DNA of 64,000 bases. Source: Hippopus hippopus. Its lineage: Eukaryota > Mollusca > Bivalvia > Cardiida > Cardiidae. Shown here piece after piece: positions 17,211 to 28,882 of this stretch; within the stretch, counting starts at the first letter, position 1, and each line of letters opens with the position of its first letter. Made by a program: the position numbers and the translations under genes. Under the pieces are notes generated by a model. The model did no database searches, had not been told where the DNA came from, and was given only the letters and a program-made list of their open reading frames with translations. The DNA lies in contig OX328101.1 of the NCBI GenBank assembly GCA_946811185.2, positions 22,738,122-22,802,121 of the forward strand, in the 5' to 3' direction.

Positions 17211-17344
17211 CTTTTCATTTTGTCAGAAGACTCATAATCAAAAAAAAGTCATAGGTTAGTTAAACTCTAGTTTTTTCTAACCCGAACAAGAAAATGTAAC
17301 AAAACCATGGATTGGTCAAAAATAAAACATTTAGTATTAGAAAA

Positions 17345-17522
17345 ACAACGGTGAATCTGATTGGATAACATTAATTTGGAGCCAAAACAGCATGAAACGC
17401 CGACGCGGGAAAAACATAGGAGAAAATGACGTCATGGGTCAACTAGTTCAATCCGTCTGAAAAGCTATAAAACCCAGCGGTATTTTCCCGCACATCATTC
17501 ATTCTCTTCAAGTTGCTGCAAC
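17345..17522 (+). promoter_or_regulatory. Class I promoter of the right 75-aa gene
   Basis: ATTGG near 17,361, TGACGTCA at 17,427-17,434 and GCTATAAAA at 17,464-17,472; start codon at 17,523. Confidence 0.75.
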
Positions 17523-17750
17523 ATGGAGTGTACGTTGAGAGAGATGAGTTTTTCCAAACTAGCCCAGCTGGCATCCAAAGAAAAAAAGAAGAAGAAGGAG
17601 TTAGTCGTGCCCCAGACCGAGTGCTGGGATAGTGACAACGAGCCACCGTTCTCGTTGGACTTCGCCTTGGACGAGCAGCAACTAAAAAGGCTGAAGAGGA
17701 GGGCTGCAAGTAGCTGTCCGGCGTGCAGGAAGGTTGGAGGTTGTGCTTAA
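17523..17750 (+). CDS. 75-aa arm-encoded basic/acidic protein with C-terminal CPxC (right copy)
   Basis: Same product as the minus-strand copy at 6,084-6,311. The promoter module is complete: inverted CCAAT (ATTGG) near 17,361, TGACGTCA at 17,427-17,434 and GCTATAAAA at 17,464-17,472. The ATG at 17,523 is in a good context (CAACATGG). The stop codon falls in the loop of a hairpin with arms GGAGGTTGTG and CACAACCTCC. Then come a GGTCCT/AGGACC stem and the AGCCCT/AGGGCT stem-loop at 17,796-17,811. Preservation of the frame in both arms argues for real coding, but arm homogenisation could also explain it. Confidence 0.7.
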   Translation: MECTLREMSFSKLAQLASKEKKKKKELVVPQTECWDSDNEPPFSLDFALDEQQLKRLKRRAASSCPACRKVGGCA

Positions 17751-17763
17751 AAACACAACCTCC

Positions 17764-17835
17764 AAACCAGGTCCTTTTTTTAGGACCACCCCAACAGCCC
17801 TTTTCAGGGCTAACCATCTATTACGGAAGATCTAC
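17764..17835 (+). terminator. Tandem histone-type stem-loops after the right 75-aa gene
   Basis: A GGTCCT/AGGACC stem at about 17,769-17,786 with a 6-T loop and ACCCC flank is followed by AGCCCT-TTTC-AGGGCT at 17,796-17,811, AACCA, and CGGAAGATC at about 17,824. Confidence 0.75.
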
Positions 17836-18225
17836 CTTTCTTCAAATTGTCAGACGTAAGTTCTATCTTTTCTTCAAATTGTCATTTCTTCAAATTGTCA
17901 GACGAAAGTTCTACCTTCAAGCTGTCAGACGAAAGTTCTATCTTCAAGTTGTCATTTCTTCAAATTGTCACAGCTCTTTTCAGAGCTAACCCAACAGTCC
18001 TTTTCAGGACTAACCATTACCACGAAAGATCTATCTTCAAGATGTCAGACGAAAGTTCTACCTTCAAGCTGACAGACGAAAGTTCTATCTTCAAGTTGTC
18101 ATTTCTTCAAATTGTCACAACTCTTTTTCAGAGCTAACCCAACAGTCCTTTTCAGGACTAACCATTACCACGAAAGTTCTATCTTTCTTCAAAATTGTCA
18201 TTTCTTCAAATTGTCAAACTTCTTT
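17815..18225 (+). repeat. Tandem array of histone-type stem-loop plus GAAAGA units, right arm
   Basis: About two full units plus partials of the array seen at 5,160-6,010, here on the plus strand. Stems are at 17,972-17,987, 17,996-18,011 and 18,144-18,159. The second AGCTCT stem, near 18,119, has a mismatched base and a longer T run. It follows the right 75-aa gene. Confidence 0.85.
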
Positions 18226-18249
18226 CTTTTAGAAGAGTTACACTCCAAA

Positions 18250-19120
18250 GAGTTACACTCCAAAGAGTAAGAATCATACATAGGTGAAGAAAAAACTAAG
18301 TCCAACTCAATGTCCAGACATTTAGAAAGAAAAAAATCATCCATAGGGTGAAAAACTAAGTCCAACTCAATGTCCAGGCATTTAGAAAGAGAAAAAATCA
18401 TACATAGGTGAAGAAAAAAACTAAGTACAACTCAGTGCTCAGACATTTAGAAAGAAAAAAATCATACATAGATGAAGAAAAAGCTAAGTCCAACTCAGTG
18501 ATATAGGGATAAATTCCTTTTAGAAAAGAGAAATCATTCATAGAGATGTAGAAAAAGTCTAAGTCCAACTCAATGGTCAGGCATTTAGAAAGAAACCACT
18601 TAAAGGTCAAGTAGTGGATAGAAGTAAAACAATAAAGCAATCCTAATAGCATATGGGTAAAAAAAGTCTAAGTTCAACTCAGTGCTCAGTCTTTTAGAGA
18701 AATTCATTCATAGAATGAAAAAGTCTAAATCAAACTCAATGTTCAAACATTTAAAAGAGAAATCATCCATAATTGCAGAAAAAGACTAAGTCCAACTCAA
18801 TGGCCATCCTTTTAGAAAGAGAGAAAATCATTCATAGGGTGAAAAAAACTAAGTCCCAACTCAGTGCTCAGACATTTAGAAAGAAAAAATCATACATAGA
18901 TGAAGAAAAAACTAAGTCCAACTCAATGGTCAGGCTTTTAGAAAGAGAGAAAATCATTCATAGGGTAAAAAAACTAAGTCCAACTCAGTGATCAGGCATT
19001 TAGAAAGAGAAAAAATCATCCATAGGGTGAAAAAAACTAAGTCCAACTCAATGTTCAGGCATTTAGAAAGAAAAATCATACATAGGTGAAGAAAAAACTA
19101 AGTCCAACTCAATGCTCCCC
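18250..19120. repeat. 62-bp tandem array, right arm
   Basis: About 13 units of the same repeat in inverse orientation (core CTAAGTCCAACTCAATG). It is interrupted at about 18,595-18,660 by a non-repeat stretch. The different unit number from the left arm suggests slippage or unequal exchange after the arms last equalised. Confidence 0.9.
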
Positions 19121-19365
19121 CCTTTTGCCTTTTTTGCAGAAAAATCCACTCAGGGTAGTCTCTTTGGGTGGATTTTTACCTAGACTGTCAGTCACAAGGC
19201 CGCCATTTTGAATGCTATGATTCTATTTATAGTAACATTTTCATGCGGAATCTCGGACTTTATCGCTTACTCGCACCTTTTGTGAACTTTTGCAAGGGAT
19301 AAATTCTTTCAGGGTGGTAGAATAGGACAAATTTTCTTTCAGGGGTGGTGATGTACGGCACTCAG

Positions 19366-19418
19366 GGAGGGTCGTCTAGACCCCTGCCCTGGCCTGGCAG
19401 GGGTCTAGACGACCCTCC
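19366..19418. repeat. Terminal palindrome, right end
   Basis: Same 23-bp arms as the left end, at 19,366-19,388 and 19,396-19,418, with the spacer in inverse orientation (CTGGCCT). Perfect pairing at both ends suggests selection or a very recent origin. Confidence 0.9.
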
Positions 19419-19427
19419 TATACTACT

Positions 19428-19433
19428 AACGTT
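19428..19433. repeat. Target site duplication AACGTT, right
   Basis: Second copy of the target hexamer, directly after the last element base (...CCTATACTACT). The downstream sequence resumes exactly as in copy B. Confidence 0.95.
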
Positions 19434-22053
19434 AACGTAATTATGACATTGGGACGTCATTTATGTCAAGTTGTTTACTTAACATGTTGGAGACATTACA
19501 ATTTTATCCTATGACGCATCACTAAACTGTACAGGGTAAGTATTAATACGCGGTACGTAAATTGTCGCTAAAAATAGCATGCGGCAAAAAGCTATAAAGA
19601 ACAGGTCTATGGAAAAATAAAGCCAGTTTTTTGCTACAAATTTCTTAAAAGTGCAATAATTTCAATAGGGGAAAAACGATTTTGTAAAATACCATTGTTT
19701 ACTGAAAATCTCTGTATACAATTTCTAAAACGAGAGATGTTAAAAAACCGGGATTTGTACAACAGACTGGCAACAAAAATAACGTCCCCAAAATGCTCGG
19801 CTTACATCAGGGCTATTTTTTAAGCTTAGAGGGGCTGTGATTAAAATGGCTGGTGCATAGGTTATATGCTACCTAACCATGGCTGGAAGAATCGAACCAG
19901 GTAGTGTTTCAGTGAGTAAACGTACCTTTCATTTTGAAATTGTCACCTTTAAAAGTAGTCCGGTTCTGTATCCGGAATGCCCAAATCAGATAGGTATTTA
20001 TTTGAAAAATACCTCCTAGCGGAAGACTATAGCTGATAACTTCAGACAAAGCGTGACCGCTGCATTTTCCTGGATTATTTGGTAAATGGTTAAATATGAT
20101 ACACTTTATGACTTACCCAAACAGAAATCTTTGATGTCTGTATATTTGATAACGTGTATGACATTTTGTAATCCGATGGGACTTTGAGGAAGTATTCACT
20201 ATTACTACAACTAGTAAATCCGTTTTTGAGAATCACAAAATTTCACACACACGCTATAGGTAAAAACATTGGTTAAAATGAACACATTCAAGTATAAACA
20301 GGTGCACGTGTGTCACGTTTTTTTAGACTGAATGTTGAATAAGGTAGCAGGCAGACGTTTCCAAGCAGACAATTTGGCCTCAGCCAATTTTGCGTAGGAC
20401 AATTTGGCCAGCCATAAATTCCGGGGTTGCAAAATTTTACAGAATCAACATGGTGGCCGATTATGTACAATGGAAAATGCTATGTTTATTTCTGATATCC
20501 ACCATTGATTGATTTTTCAGAAAGAGGAAGAGTGAGGGATGAGGATTTTTTTTCTTATAATTCTTTTCATTTTTACACGGCATAGTAGGAGTAGTAGTAG
20601 CAGTTTAATTTTTGCTCGGGAAATTCTGCAAATCATCTTCGGTAGAAATCGAAAATGAAAACTATATATTTTACGATTTTGTTTCAATTATTTTAATGGA
20701 AAGTTAGATAAATAATTACTTTTTTTTTGGTTTAACTTCTTGCATTACTGCTTCCTCTTAACAAAAACAAGCTGTCATCAGCGATAAATGGAGTGAAAAT
20801 AGACGAAAAAACGACTGAATGCCATAAACACTGATTAACGGTGAACCTTGTTCAAAGAATCATCTGAGAAGCTACTTTAAATGTCGACGGAGAGATGGAC
20901 TGTCGGACAAACGTCGGTTGTGATTGAACATTACAAATCCGCTTGAACGCTAGAAACTTTTGTAAGGGCAAGATAAAACGCAACCAGCTTACATACATGT
21001 AGCTTATCACGCCGAATTGTTTGGTAAACCTCTAAGTAAAAACATCATCTGAACACTTCCAGTTAATAGTAAAGCCCAAATACTGCAATTTCAAATATCT
21101 TTTTATCGGCAAATATCTCACCGTATCGGACAGCGTAGATGAAAGATCAGACTGTACGTTGGCCTACTGCTCTGTGTAAACTTGATCTACCCTGTCCGAA
21201 AAAAAAAGACAGAGTCGCCCTGAGCATCCTACAGGGTGAAGAGATTAAATTGCAATCGTATCACAAAGCACGTCGTAAAATGTCTAAGAACAAAAGCTGC
21301 ATTTACGTCGATGCGGAATTTAATACGACAGTTTTATACCACCTATTCTCGGCTTGATTAATCTAATTAGATGAAATAAATGAATTTCTTTGTTTTTGTC
21401 CTGATATTAGACAAAAAATACATGGAATTTTTTATGTTTTGGTCTCGTATTTGGCGAAATAAATGATATCTTTGATTTTTTGCCCAGGTCGGTCCTTATT
21501 GCAGGTGATATAACTGACAACTTTTATTGTTACTGTCGACATGAAATATCACATTTCCTGAAAATATCAAAATTCTGCAACTTTTGTAAATTCTATGAAG
21601 TTTTCATTAAACCTTCGCCAAACAACTCCGTATTTTAACACCCCCGAGGAAAACGGACTTTTGAAAACATTGTGGGAAAAAGAGAAAATGTTTGTAACCA
21701 GCATTTCTCCTTTTCCCACAGGTTTTCTACCCAATTAAAGACAAATTTCATAAATTGTGCCAGTCCAAAATTTTGTCGTCTTGTAATGAATTAACCCATC
21801 ACTTTGCTTGGTATGTGTACGCGTGTCATTCAGGGTTCGTGAGTTCGATTACAAGCTTGCAAAAATTTTGTTCGTGCATTGATGATAGGCAGAGCGAAAG
21901 GATAAATTTCTCTTTCACCATTCAACATTCTTTCGTCGATTTTCTTTCGGAAGGCAGCCAGTGGTTTGAAAAATGTGTTGTGCAAAGTATTGTTAAAAGA
22001 GAGATCAAGAGAGTATGGAGAGATACACTAGCCGATTAATGTTAAAATCGGCA

Positions 22054-22282
22054 TTAACCCTTTACCACACGGCAAAATTTAAGACCTATCCAAATTGAAA
22101 GCATTTGCAGAAGACAATTTCATAGTGGCTCAAATGACGCAACTTTTCTTTGATAGGGTAGAAAACTTTGTGGGAAAAGGAGAAAATGCTGGTTACCAGC
22201 ATTTTCTCCTTTTCCCACAATGTTTTCAAAAGGCCTCTTCTTCAGGGGTGTTTAAAGGCGTCATTGTGTGGTAAAGGGTTAA
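22054..22282. mobile_element. 229-bp MITE, well preserved
   Basis: This is the best-preserved member of the family in the window. The ends TTAACCCTTTACCACAC and GTGTGGTAAAGGGTTAA are perfectly inverted. The central hairpin pairs GGAGAAAATGCTGG with CCAGCATTTTCTCC. Partial relatives surround it, at about 21,640-21,740, 22,440-22,520, 22,700-22,930 and 23,820-24,050. Confidence 0.8.
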
Positions 22283-24503
22283 ACACCAACCTGCCAAAAC
22301 AAAGGTCATTATTTATAGACACACAAAGACAATGACAGGCAACTTAAAAAGAAGTATACCTTTAAGTACTTTGTAAAAAAAAACGGGAAAAGAAGCGGTT
22401 CCTCAAAATAAGCAATCGCTGTTTTTTCCCAGATGTTGAGTCATACCCAATTTGTTGTCTGCAAATACTTTCAGTTTGGACAAATCTACAATTTCGTCGT
22501 GCAGTACAGGATTAAAATGCAGAAATTGCTAATATCAATTATATTTCTCTTTTTGCTATTCTGGTGTCACATGGCGCGTTTTCTTTTTTAATCTTTTAGG
22601 TAGGAGGTCGTGGGTTCGATCTAAAACTGCATCACACGAAAGACTTAAAAAACAGAAGAAGTGGCTTCCCAACTTTGCCTTCGGGATTAAAGGGATAGCA
22701 GTACAACTTGTGTCATAATAATTGACTGTAAAGTACTGGTAAATGCTTTCATTTTGGACCCGTCTTAAATTTTGTCGTTGGGTAAAGAGTTGAAAGTGGC
22801 TAAATTGATGAGATATGCCTTTAAAAGAGTATGAACAATTTTGGAAAGAGAAAATGTTAGTCGCCAGCATTTACTCCGTTCCCACGATGTTTTTTTAAAA
22901 GTGTTCTCCTTGGTGATGAAGTACCGAACTACCCTCATACTTCCAGGGTGAAGAGGCTTTTATTGGTTGTAGACCATTTTTCCTTGATGTGATCACAGGC
23001 ACTAGTTTTTAAAGAAACATTAAAAGAATACTCGCTTTCCTAAGAAATGATCAAATCAGCACTGATAAAACAATTAACATCTTTCGTTTTATATTTTATT
23101 TTGTTACGTTAAATATCCTTCTTTTAAAATAGCATGTTGAGAAAAGAAATTTGTACAGTCACTTGTAAGCAGTTAATAGATCTCAGGCGACCGCTTACAG
23201 GTGAGTGTACTTTTTTTTAAACGTGCTATTTTAAACGAAGGATAAGGAAGATAGTACATGTACTCGACTTTGTGTCAAAACCTTGACGTGTTTTCACAAA
23301 ACATGAAAGAAGAAACTGTTTACATATTTTCGGTTGAGAAAACAGGTTTTCAACGCTTAGTAATCAAATAAAAAACGGCATTGTTTTTAGATAAAATCAT
23401 TTGTATCTTAGCACGGTCAAATGATTCAGACATCCCCATTGCTATAAGGCAGGTTCACGTCGCTCGCGGTCCTGATAAGGTCTATACATAAAAAACAAAT
23501 AACTGGATATAGATATTTTACTATAGCTATCAAAATGAATGAAAAAGAAAAAAGAAAGAAAAAAAAAAAAAAAAAACAGTTTGAGTTACTGTGTTAACAT
23601 AATTTTTAGCACCCTGGTGAAAGACCTTCACTGTGCAGAATTCCAAGTCACATAGATTCCCAATATTGTACATTTCCGATCCTATGGATAGTAGACACTT
23701 TGTGTAGAGAGTGTTGTAAATTTGACAGATGCGCCTTGTGGAAGCGAAGATATTAAAAAAAAAAACAGGCGCACACTTTCTTTTACAACAGAGTATATCT
23801 TCCAGGGTATTCCAATTGCATTTATCTCTTTACGAGATAAAGTTTTAGACCTGTCAAAATTCAAAACATTTGCAAACAACATAATAAAGACTAAACTGGT
23901 GAGATTTTTCATTATAAGAATAGTAGGTATTTCGGAAAAAGTAGAAAGTAATGGTTATCAGTATTATTTCCTTTTCCCACAATGTTATCGACAGCCTTCT
24001 TCCTAAAGGGCTTCAAAACTGGAGATTGTGTGAAAAAGGATTATATATCTCTGAAACAGTGAACTTTAACTGCTTTTCCTCAGCAAACAAAACAAATTTA
24101 ATACTTTCAGGGTAAAAGTGACTCTTATTGGTTGTTGACCAACTTTCTTGATGAAGTCACAGGCACTATATAAGCCCCAAACAAACAGTAAAAAATTATT
24201 CGCTTTTGTAATAGGTTATCGTATTAACATACATAAATTTTTATCTTATCTTTTCTGATAAGTAACAGTACCTGACATCAATTTTTAAGAGACAATGTCG
24301 GGATTCCATGACCAGGGTTTAGATATGGTAAACGAGCAATATTTGTACATGACATTTATTCGAATTTCTTTTTATGGACACATAACACAGCGGCAACAAC
24401 AAATTGGACACATAAAACAACAGTAACAACAAAGAATATGCCATCAAGACTCATAATGTATCCTTATTCATAAAATGAAGTCGCTTTTCATGCAGATACA
24501 TTC

Positions 24504-25349
24504 TCATTGCTTTAGTCGGCATAAAACATAAATTAAAAGACAAAGCCTTAAATAGAATAAACACATCTCTTGCCTAATGCCGCTTGACTTTTGATCTTGA
24601 AACTCCGATAGACAAACACGATACACCGGTTTTTTACCGAACTGGGTGTAGACTCCCTTTTCCAGATACTTGCCTCTTTTCAACAAGTAGATATTTAATC
24701 CTTCAGTAACATATTCATCCGGAAGCAGCTCGACTTGTTCACAGAAGAAAAGTTTGGAAATAACAATGACTCCCTTTGGCAATTTGCCCACATCATCCAT
24801 TACTTTGTTTAAAAGCTGATTTCTTTCTATGTGTCGATTAGAAACGTAAATGCTCCAGTAGATCAGCCATATTGGCGCGTGTAATATTTTAATAGAGTCA
24901 TTTTCTTCATGTACACGTGGCAGATATCCATAGTTTACGTCCAAAGCAACGGAAAGTTCATAACTCTTACCGAGTAATTTAATTCTCCATGGTTGATTGA
25001 AGGAACTCTCTACCATTTGAAGCAAGGTAACCGGATTGATAGACATATCTACGCTCACGTATAAAACTTGGGCCACAAAATGCTTTATGAATGTACCAGA
25101 TTCTTCACTTTTGTAGAGCAACTGTAGTTTCCAGCTTTGAAAGGCGTGCCGCTCCAAGAAGATTTCTTCAGACGAAGAATGATTGTTGCGAGCAAGAATG
25201 TCTTCAATCTCTTTCACAAGTATTTTAGTCTGTGGTGTCAGCTCAAAATTAATAGAAATAGCATCAGCAAACCATTTATCTCCAAGGACTTTGCAGCCAT
25301 TGTGTGTACGATATTGACCCACAGGGCAGTGTATCGAACGACAACGTTT
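24504..25349 (-). CDS. Exon 2 of the Cys-rich ectodomain gene, no 7TM part found
   Basis: The acceptor is TTTTAATCCAG ending at 25,350, after a pyrimidine-rich tract; the frame resumes in phase 0 with KRCRSIHCPVGQYR, matching the phase of the exon 1 donor. The 819-bp intron is of ordinary size. The exon encodes 281 residues with a CPxG segment, mixed alpha/beta-looking sequence, and YRVCLSEF near the end, where related adhesion receptors lead into the GPS and seven-helix region. Here a stop follows, and no 7TM exon is visible on the minus strand down to 19,434. The gene may be truncated, encode a soluble form, or have lost its 3' exons. Confidence 0.6.
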   Translation of the reverse strand, partial: KRCRSIHCPVGQYRTHNGCKVLGDKWFADAISINFELTPQTKILVKEIEDILARNNHSSSEEIFLERHAFQSWKLQLLYKSEESGTFIKHFVAQVLYVSVDMSINPVTLLQMVESSFNQPWRIKLLGKSYELSVALDVNYGYLPRVHEENDSIKILHAPIWLIYWSIYVSNRHIERNQLLNKVMDDVGKLPKGVIVISKLFFCEQVELLPDEYVTEGLNIYLLKRGKYLEKGVYTQFGKKPVYRVCLSEFQDQKSSGIRQEMCLFYLRLCLLIYVLCRLKQ

Positions 25350-26168
25350 CTGGATTAAAAAAAGAAAAGATATGACTGATCCCCTGAAGACGGGTGTGTA
25401 AAAAATCTTTGTAATGCGATCTTCTGAGCAAATTGTCGCATAACGTGGATCCATTTTGTCCGGAGACTAGCTGAATCATGTGACTGTAAGAATGATTATA
25501 TGACCTGCAAAACTTTACAAATATCAAACAGTTTCAACCAACTTCAGCCTGCGCGGACGGTGCAGGTCGTGGGTCGATATTTCGGTATGTGCATTTACAT
25601 CTTTCAGAGCAGACATTTTATGACTCAAGTTTTATTCTAAAGAATTGATCGCAATATTTAATGGTGCACTGATTATCTTTTGATTGGTTTGGGAAAGCTG
25701 AACTCTCTATCAGATGGCAAAAAAATAGCATTTGCAGGACTGGGGCTTGTATGGTGAATTTGTCTTTGATAGGGTATGAAACTCTTGCGGCACAACGAGA
25801 AAATAAAGGTCAATTGGTAACCAGTGTTTTCTCCGTTATGTATTCTAACAATGCTTTTTAGAAGCTGCGCTGCGCCTTCCCACCGGTCTTAAAAATGAGA
25901 AATGGTTAAAAGGTTTATTTCAAATAAAAAGGTCTTACGCCATGGGGAAGCCTGTTCATAACTCAAATTACAAGAATAATTGCATAATACTTAACAGCTA
26001 AGAGAATTAAATGAAGGAAACAGTTTTTTTTAAGGCCTGGATGGTGAAACAAATAAACGAAAAACATGAAAAACAAACAAACAATGAAGAAACAAAACTG
26101 AAAAAGAAGATAGAACAAAAGTATAAACAAAGGCAAAACACATTAAAACATACTGCAGTCGATGTTAC

Positions 26169-27155
26169 AATGTGTGTAGCGTCACACCACTGATGCTCCT
26201 CGTTGTCTTTCGCTGAACTAACGCTATCGACAGTCTTATGATTTATAAGAACTGTGAACGCATGTTGAGCCCAGAACTTGTTCGTGGCATCTGCATCGCA
26301 CATAGTATTTATATTAACTTTCATCTCGGCTTCTTCGATAGTAATTTTGACTGAGTTACAAATATAACAATATACGTTGCCGAAAGCCCCTAGCTGTGCT
26401 CGGTAAGTGGCATTAAAACTGGCACAACGATCGCGCATCGCATAGAATCTGGATTCTGGTGAACAATCAGTTTTCTTCGTTGGATAACAAACATGTGAGC
26501 GCATATCTATATCATCAGGAGGGACAAACTGAATCCTACAGTCGGAATCTAGGGTGTTTCCAATCATGATGCCGTACATAACATTTGTGTATGATTCTTT
26601 CACTGCCCTACACTGGATGGCCGCTTCGAACAGAGTAACGTCCCTTTGATTGTGACAGTCTGCACACTTACTGTTGTAATAAATCAAATTGTTTTTTCTG
26701 GAATACACCGGGTGATAACTGCCCAAAACTGATGCATTTTGATCCACACAACTCACGGAGAAATTTGGGCACTTGTCTACCATGTAAAACAATTGTTGTT
26801 CCTCCACAGCAGTAGTATTCCAATTCACAACCAAACTATGGCAAACAGTGCGTAATGTCTCGTCGATTTTGTAGCGGTCCATGGACGAAGTACAGCAGTT
26901 CCGGTTTTTTCCGCAATCATTTGAGCAGGAGCAAGATCCACAACATGGTACCATATTTTTTAAAACCGGATCAAGTCTTTGAGGTGGTTCAAGGTCGCAG
27001 AATTTGGTATAAGGGCACCAACTTTGAAGATCATCAGGAAAAGTCAAATTGAAGGCGGCTTCATTAATAGATGATATGCAGTAAAAATAAAGCCAGACAC
27101 ACCAAACAGTGTTATCGTGCATTTTGGTACGCTTTTGATGGTATACTGTAGTCAT
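26169..27155 (-). CDS. Exon 1 of a Cys-rich secreted/receptor ectodomain gene
   Basis: Start ATG at 27,155 or, better placed for a signal peptide, 27,122 (hydrophobic WCVWLYFYCIS follows). A somatomedin-B-like cluster follows (WCPYTKFC ... CCGSCSCSNDCGKNRNCC), then KCP...C, an YYNSKCADCHN segment and further Cys pairs. This pattern is common in N-terminal regions of molluscan adhesion-GPCR-like proteins. A donor GTAAC at 26,168 closes 329 codons in phase 0. The T-rich open frame past it (to 26,007) is read as intron. Function is unknown; the extracellular location is inferred from signal and cysteines. Confidence 0.65.
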
Positions 27156-27859
27156 TATATTGTCAACATTAGCCTTATGTTCTAGGTCATGAACAGCTGA
27201 CTCCGGGATAACGCTAACTCATATACACGGCCTGGAATTGAATATCGTCAAGTATTAGATATACTTCATAACTTCTGAATTTTCCTGGTACTTTCTTTTT
27301 AACTTGACACAAGACACATTATAAAGGTTGAAAATGCAAGCTGGTAAAAGAATTGAATGATGTACGTATGGCAACAGCCTGTTATAACATTATAGCAAAA
27401 TATGAGTTATTTTTAGATATTTGATACATCTGTTGATGTTTCAGCTCTTTTAGGGTCTTTTGTAGCTCAAAAGTACATGTATACTCCTTACCAGATGATA
27501 AAACTTTAGACTTGTCCAAACTGAAAGCATTTGCGCGCTACATAATATGCATGACCAGTGCTCACAATAAGGGCCCATTTCAGGAATTTTTGTAATTCCA
27601 TGTTCAAATTTTAGGAATTTTTTAAAAAAAAATCAGGAATTTTTTTTCCGCATCGGTCAATGTGGTCATAGGCTTAGATTTATTTTGATTGTGTCACGTC
27701 ATGATGACTCAAGCAATGGGATTTGTGTTTAAGAGGGTAGAAAACTTTTTTTAATTTGGTAAGTAAACCTTTCGCCTCTCTCAGCGTGAATGGCTTCAAG
27801 GGTTTCTTCTACAGGATGATTTAAATGCTGCATTCTCTAGTAGAGGTAATCCCTTACAA

Positions 27860-28882
27860 CCCCCATTCCACTGAGCGGCGATTCCGCTATACTTCGATTT
27901 CTTTTTTATCAAAACACCGTGAATCGTAGCAGGAACGTCAGCAACGCAGTAGACGCGCATTGATCCTAGTAGAAGCGCATCGGAAGCGTCATAATCGCCA
28001 ATTCACGGCGCTAGTTTTGACCTTGCTCAAAATTTACGTGGCGGAATCGCCGTGGACTCGAAGCGTCACAAAAACGTAGTAAATCGTAGCAAGAAATTGG
28101 TGAACGCAGCAACATCGTAGCCGCAGCGCGAGTAACGTAAACAAGCACAGTGCATCCTAACAAAAGCGTCGAGATATTTGTCCAGTTTTTGGCCTGGTTC
28201 ATGCGTTTCCCTGAAGTTGGTGTCACTCTTCTGCATTCTAGGACCAATTCTATGCAAGAACTCATCAAACATGTAAGGCTCCATTCTCATAAATTGAAAA
28301 ATAAAGTGCTGTCTTCAATCCTCAATTCTTTTAAGTTGGTCATGATGACTAAATTGGAGCCTTTGCTATGCAAAAATACATGGACGGACCTAGAACCCTC
28401 TGGCCCTCCTTCTCTATTTGGGTTTTCTCTCAACACTCTACCTTATCATTCTATTGTTCATAATAACAAGCTGAAGCGCAGCTACTAGAACAATCTGATC
28501 CATTTCCTTAGAAGGATGACGATCAACTGCTGCCAAAGCAGTTAAACAACTGATTTTCAATAGAAATGTTCCAAAAGCGCTACTCCTGCGCTTAGGTCAT
28601 AACAAACTCGCAGCAGCAACGAAGACTAAGCGTAGCCTGAAATCCCGTACCGTAGTGAAAGCATAGTAGAAGCGTCTTGGAGAGACTTCAAGCGCCGTAG
28701 AAATGCAACAGGATCGTGACAAGCGTAGCGAGATCGTTATTGAAGCGTTCTGTGAGCGCACTGGAAACGCTAAAGTCCCAAAATTTTGCACATGTCGACG
28801 CTTAAGTGGCGATTTTGAAGAATTTGGTGAAGCGCAATGATTACCATGAGCGTAGTGGGATCGCCGCCCAGTGGAATGGGGG
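27860..28882 (-). mobile_element. Decayed PIF/Harbinger-type element
   Basis: About 33-bp terminal inverted repeats start CCCCCATTCCACTG and end CAGTGGAATGGGGG; TTA-like sequence flanks both ends, fitting Harbinger TWA targets. A minus-strand frame near 28,170-28,290 reads MEPYMFDEFLHRIGP.MQKSDTNFRE, resembling the region before the DDE domain in Harbinger-derived nucleases. The rest is frame-broken and rich in degenerate AGCGTAG-like words. No intact transposase. Confidence 0.6.

Larger units (their letters stand above)
4305..19427. mobile_element. 15,123-bp Maverick/Polinton-like element
   Basis: Bounded by a 6-bp target duplication, starting AGTAGTATAGG and ending with its inverted complement CCTATACTACT; Polintons are known to start with AG. 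Very long inverted arms flank a central family B polymerase gene. Gene order is 75 aa (-), 76 aa (-), 220 aa (-), 68 aa (+), 280 aa zinc-knuckle (-), PolB (+), 218 aa (+), 88 aa (+), 104 aa (+), 46 aa (+), 75 aa (+). No retrovirus-type integrase, double jelly-roll capsid, minor capsid, FtsK-like ATPase or adenain-like protease was recognised. It is therefore either moved in trans or a reduced or divergent lineage. The empty site in copy B shows a clean, recent insertion. Confidence 0.9.
17312..19427. repeat. Right long terminal inverted repeat (about 2.1 kb)
   Basis: Inverted partner of 4,305-6,524. It has more 62-bp units (about 13 against 8) but fewer of the about 147-bp stem-loop units (about 2 against 5). 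The coding block for the 75-aa protein is kept intact. Confidence 0.9.
19428..22940. repeat. Large duplication, copy A, right part
   Basis: This continues copy A on the other side of the Polinton-like insertion and matches 57,026-60,431 and then 63,850-64,000. Copy B has about 35 extra bases near 59,362-59,400. No protein gene is visible in 19,434-22,053; the stretch is AT-rich spacer with short dispersed-repeat fragments. The matching bases 22,792-22,797 are the unoccupied target of the 3.4-kb element found in copy B. Confidence 0.95.

Noticed and set aside
26007..26168. Continuation of the ectodomain frame to a Phe/Cys-rich tail
   Set aside because: The T-rich tail reads as intron after a GTAAC donor that gives phase 0 with the next exon. 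A real membrane anchor cannot be fully excluded.
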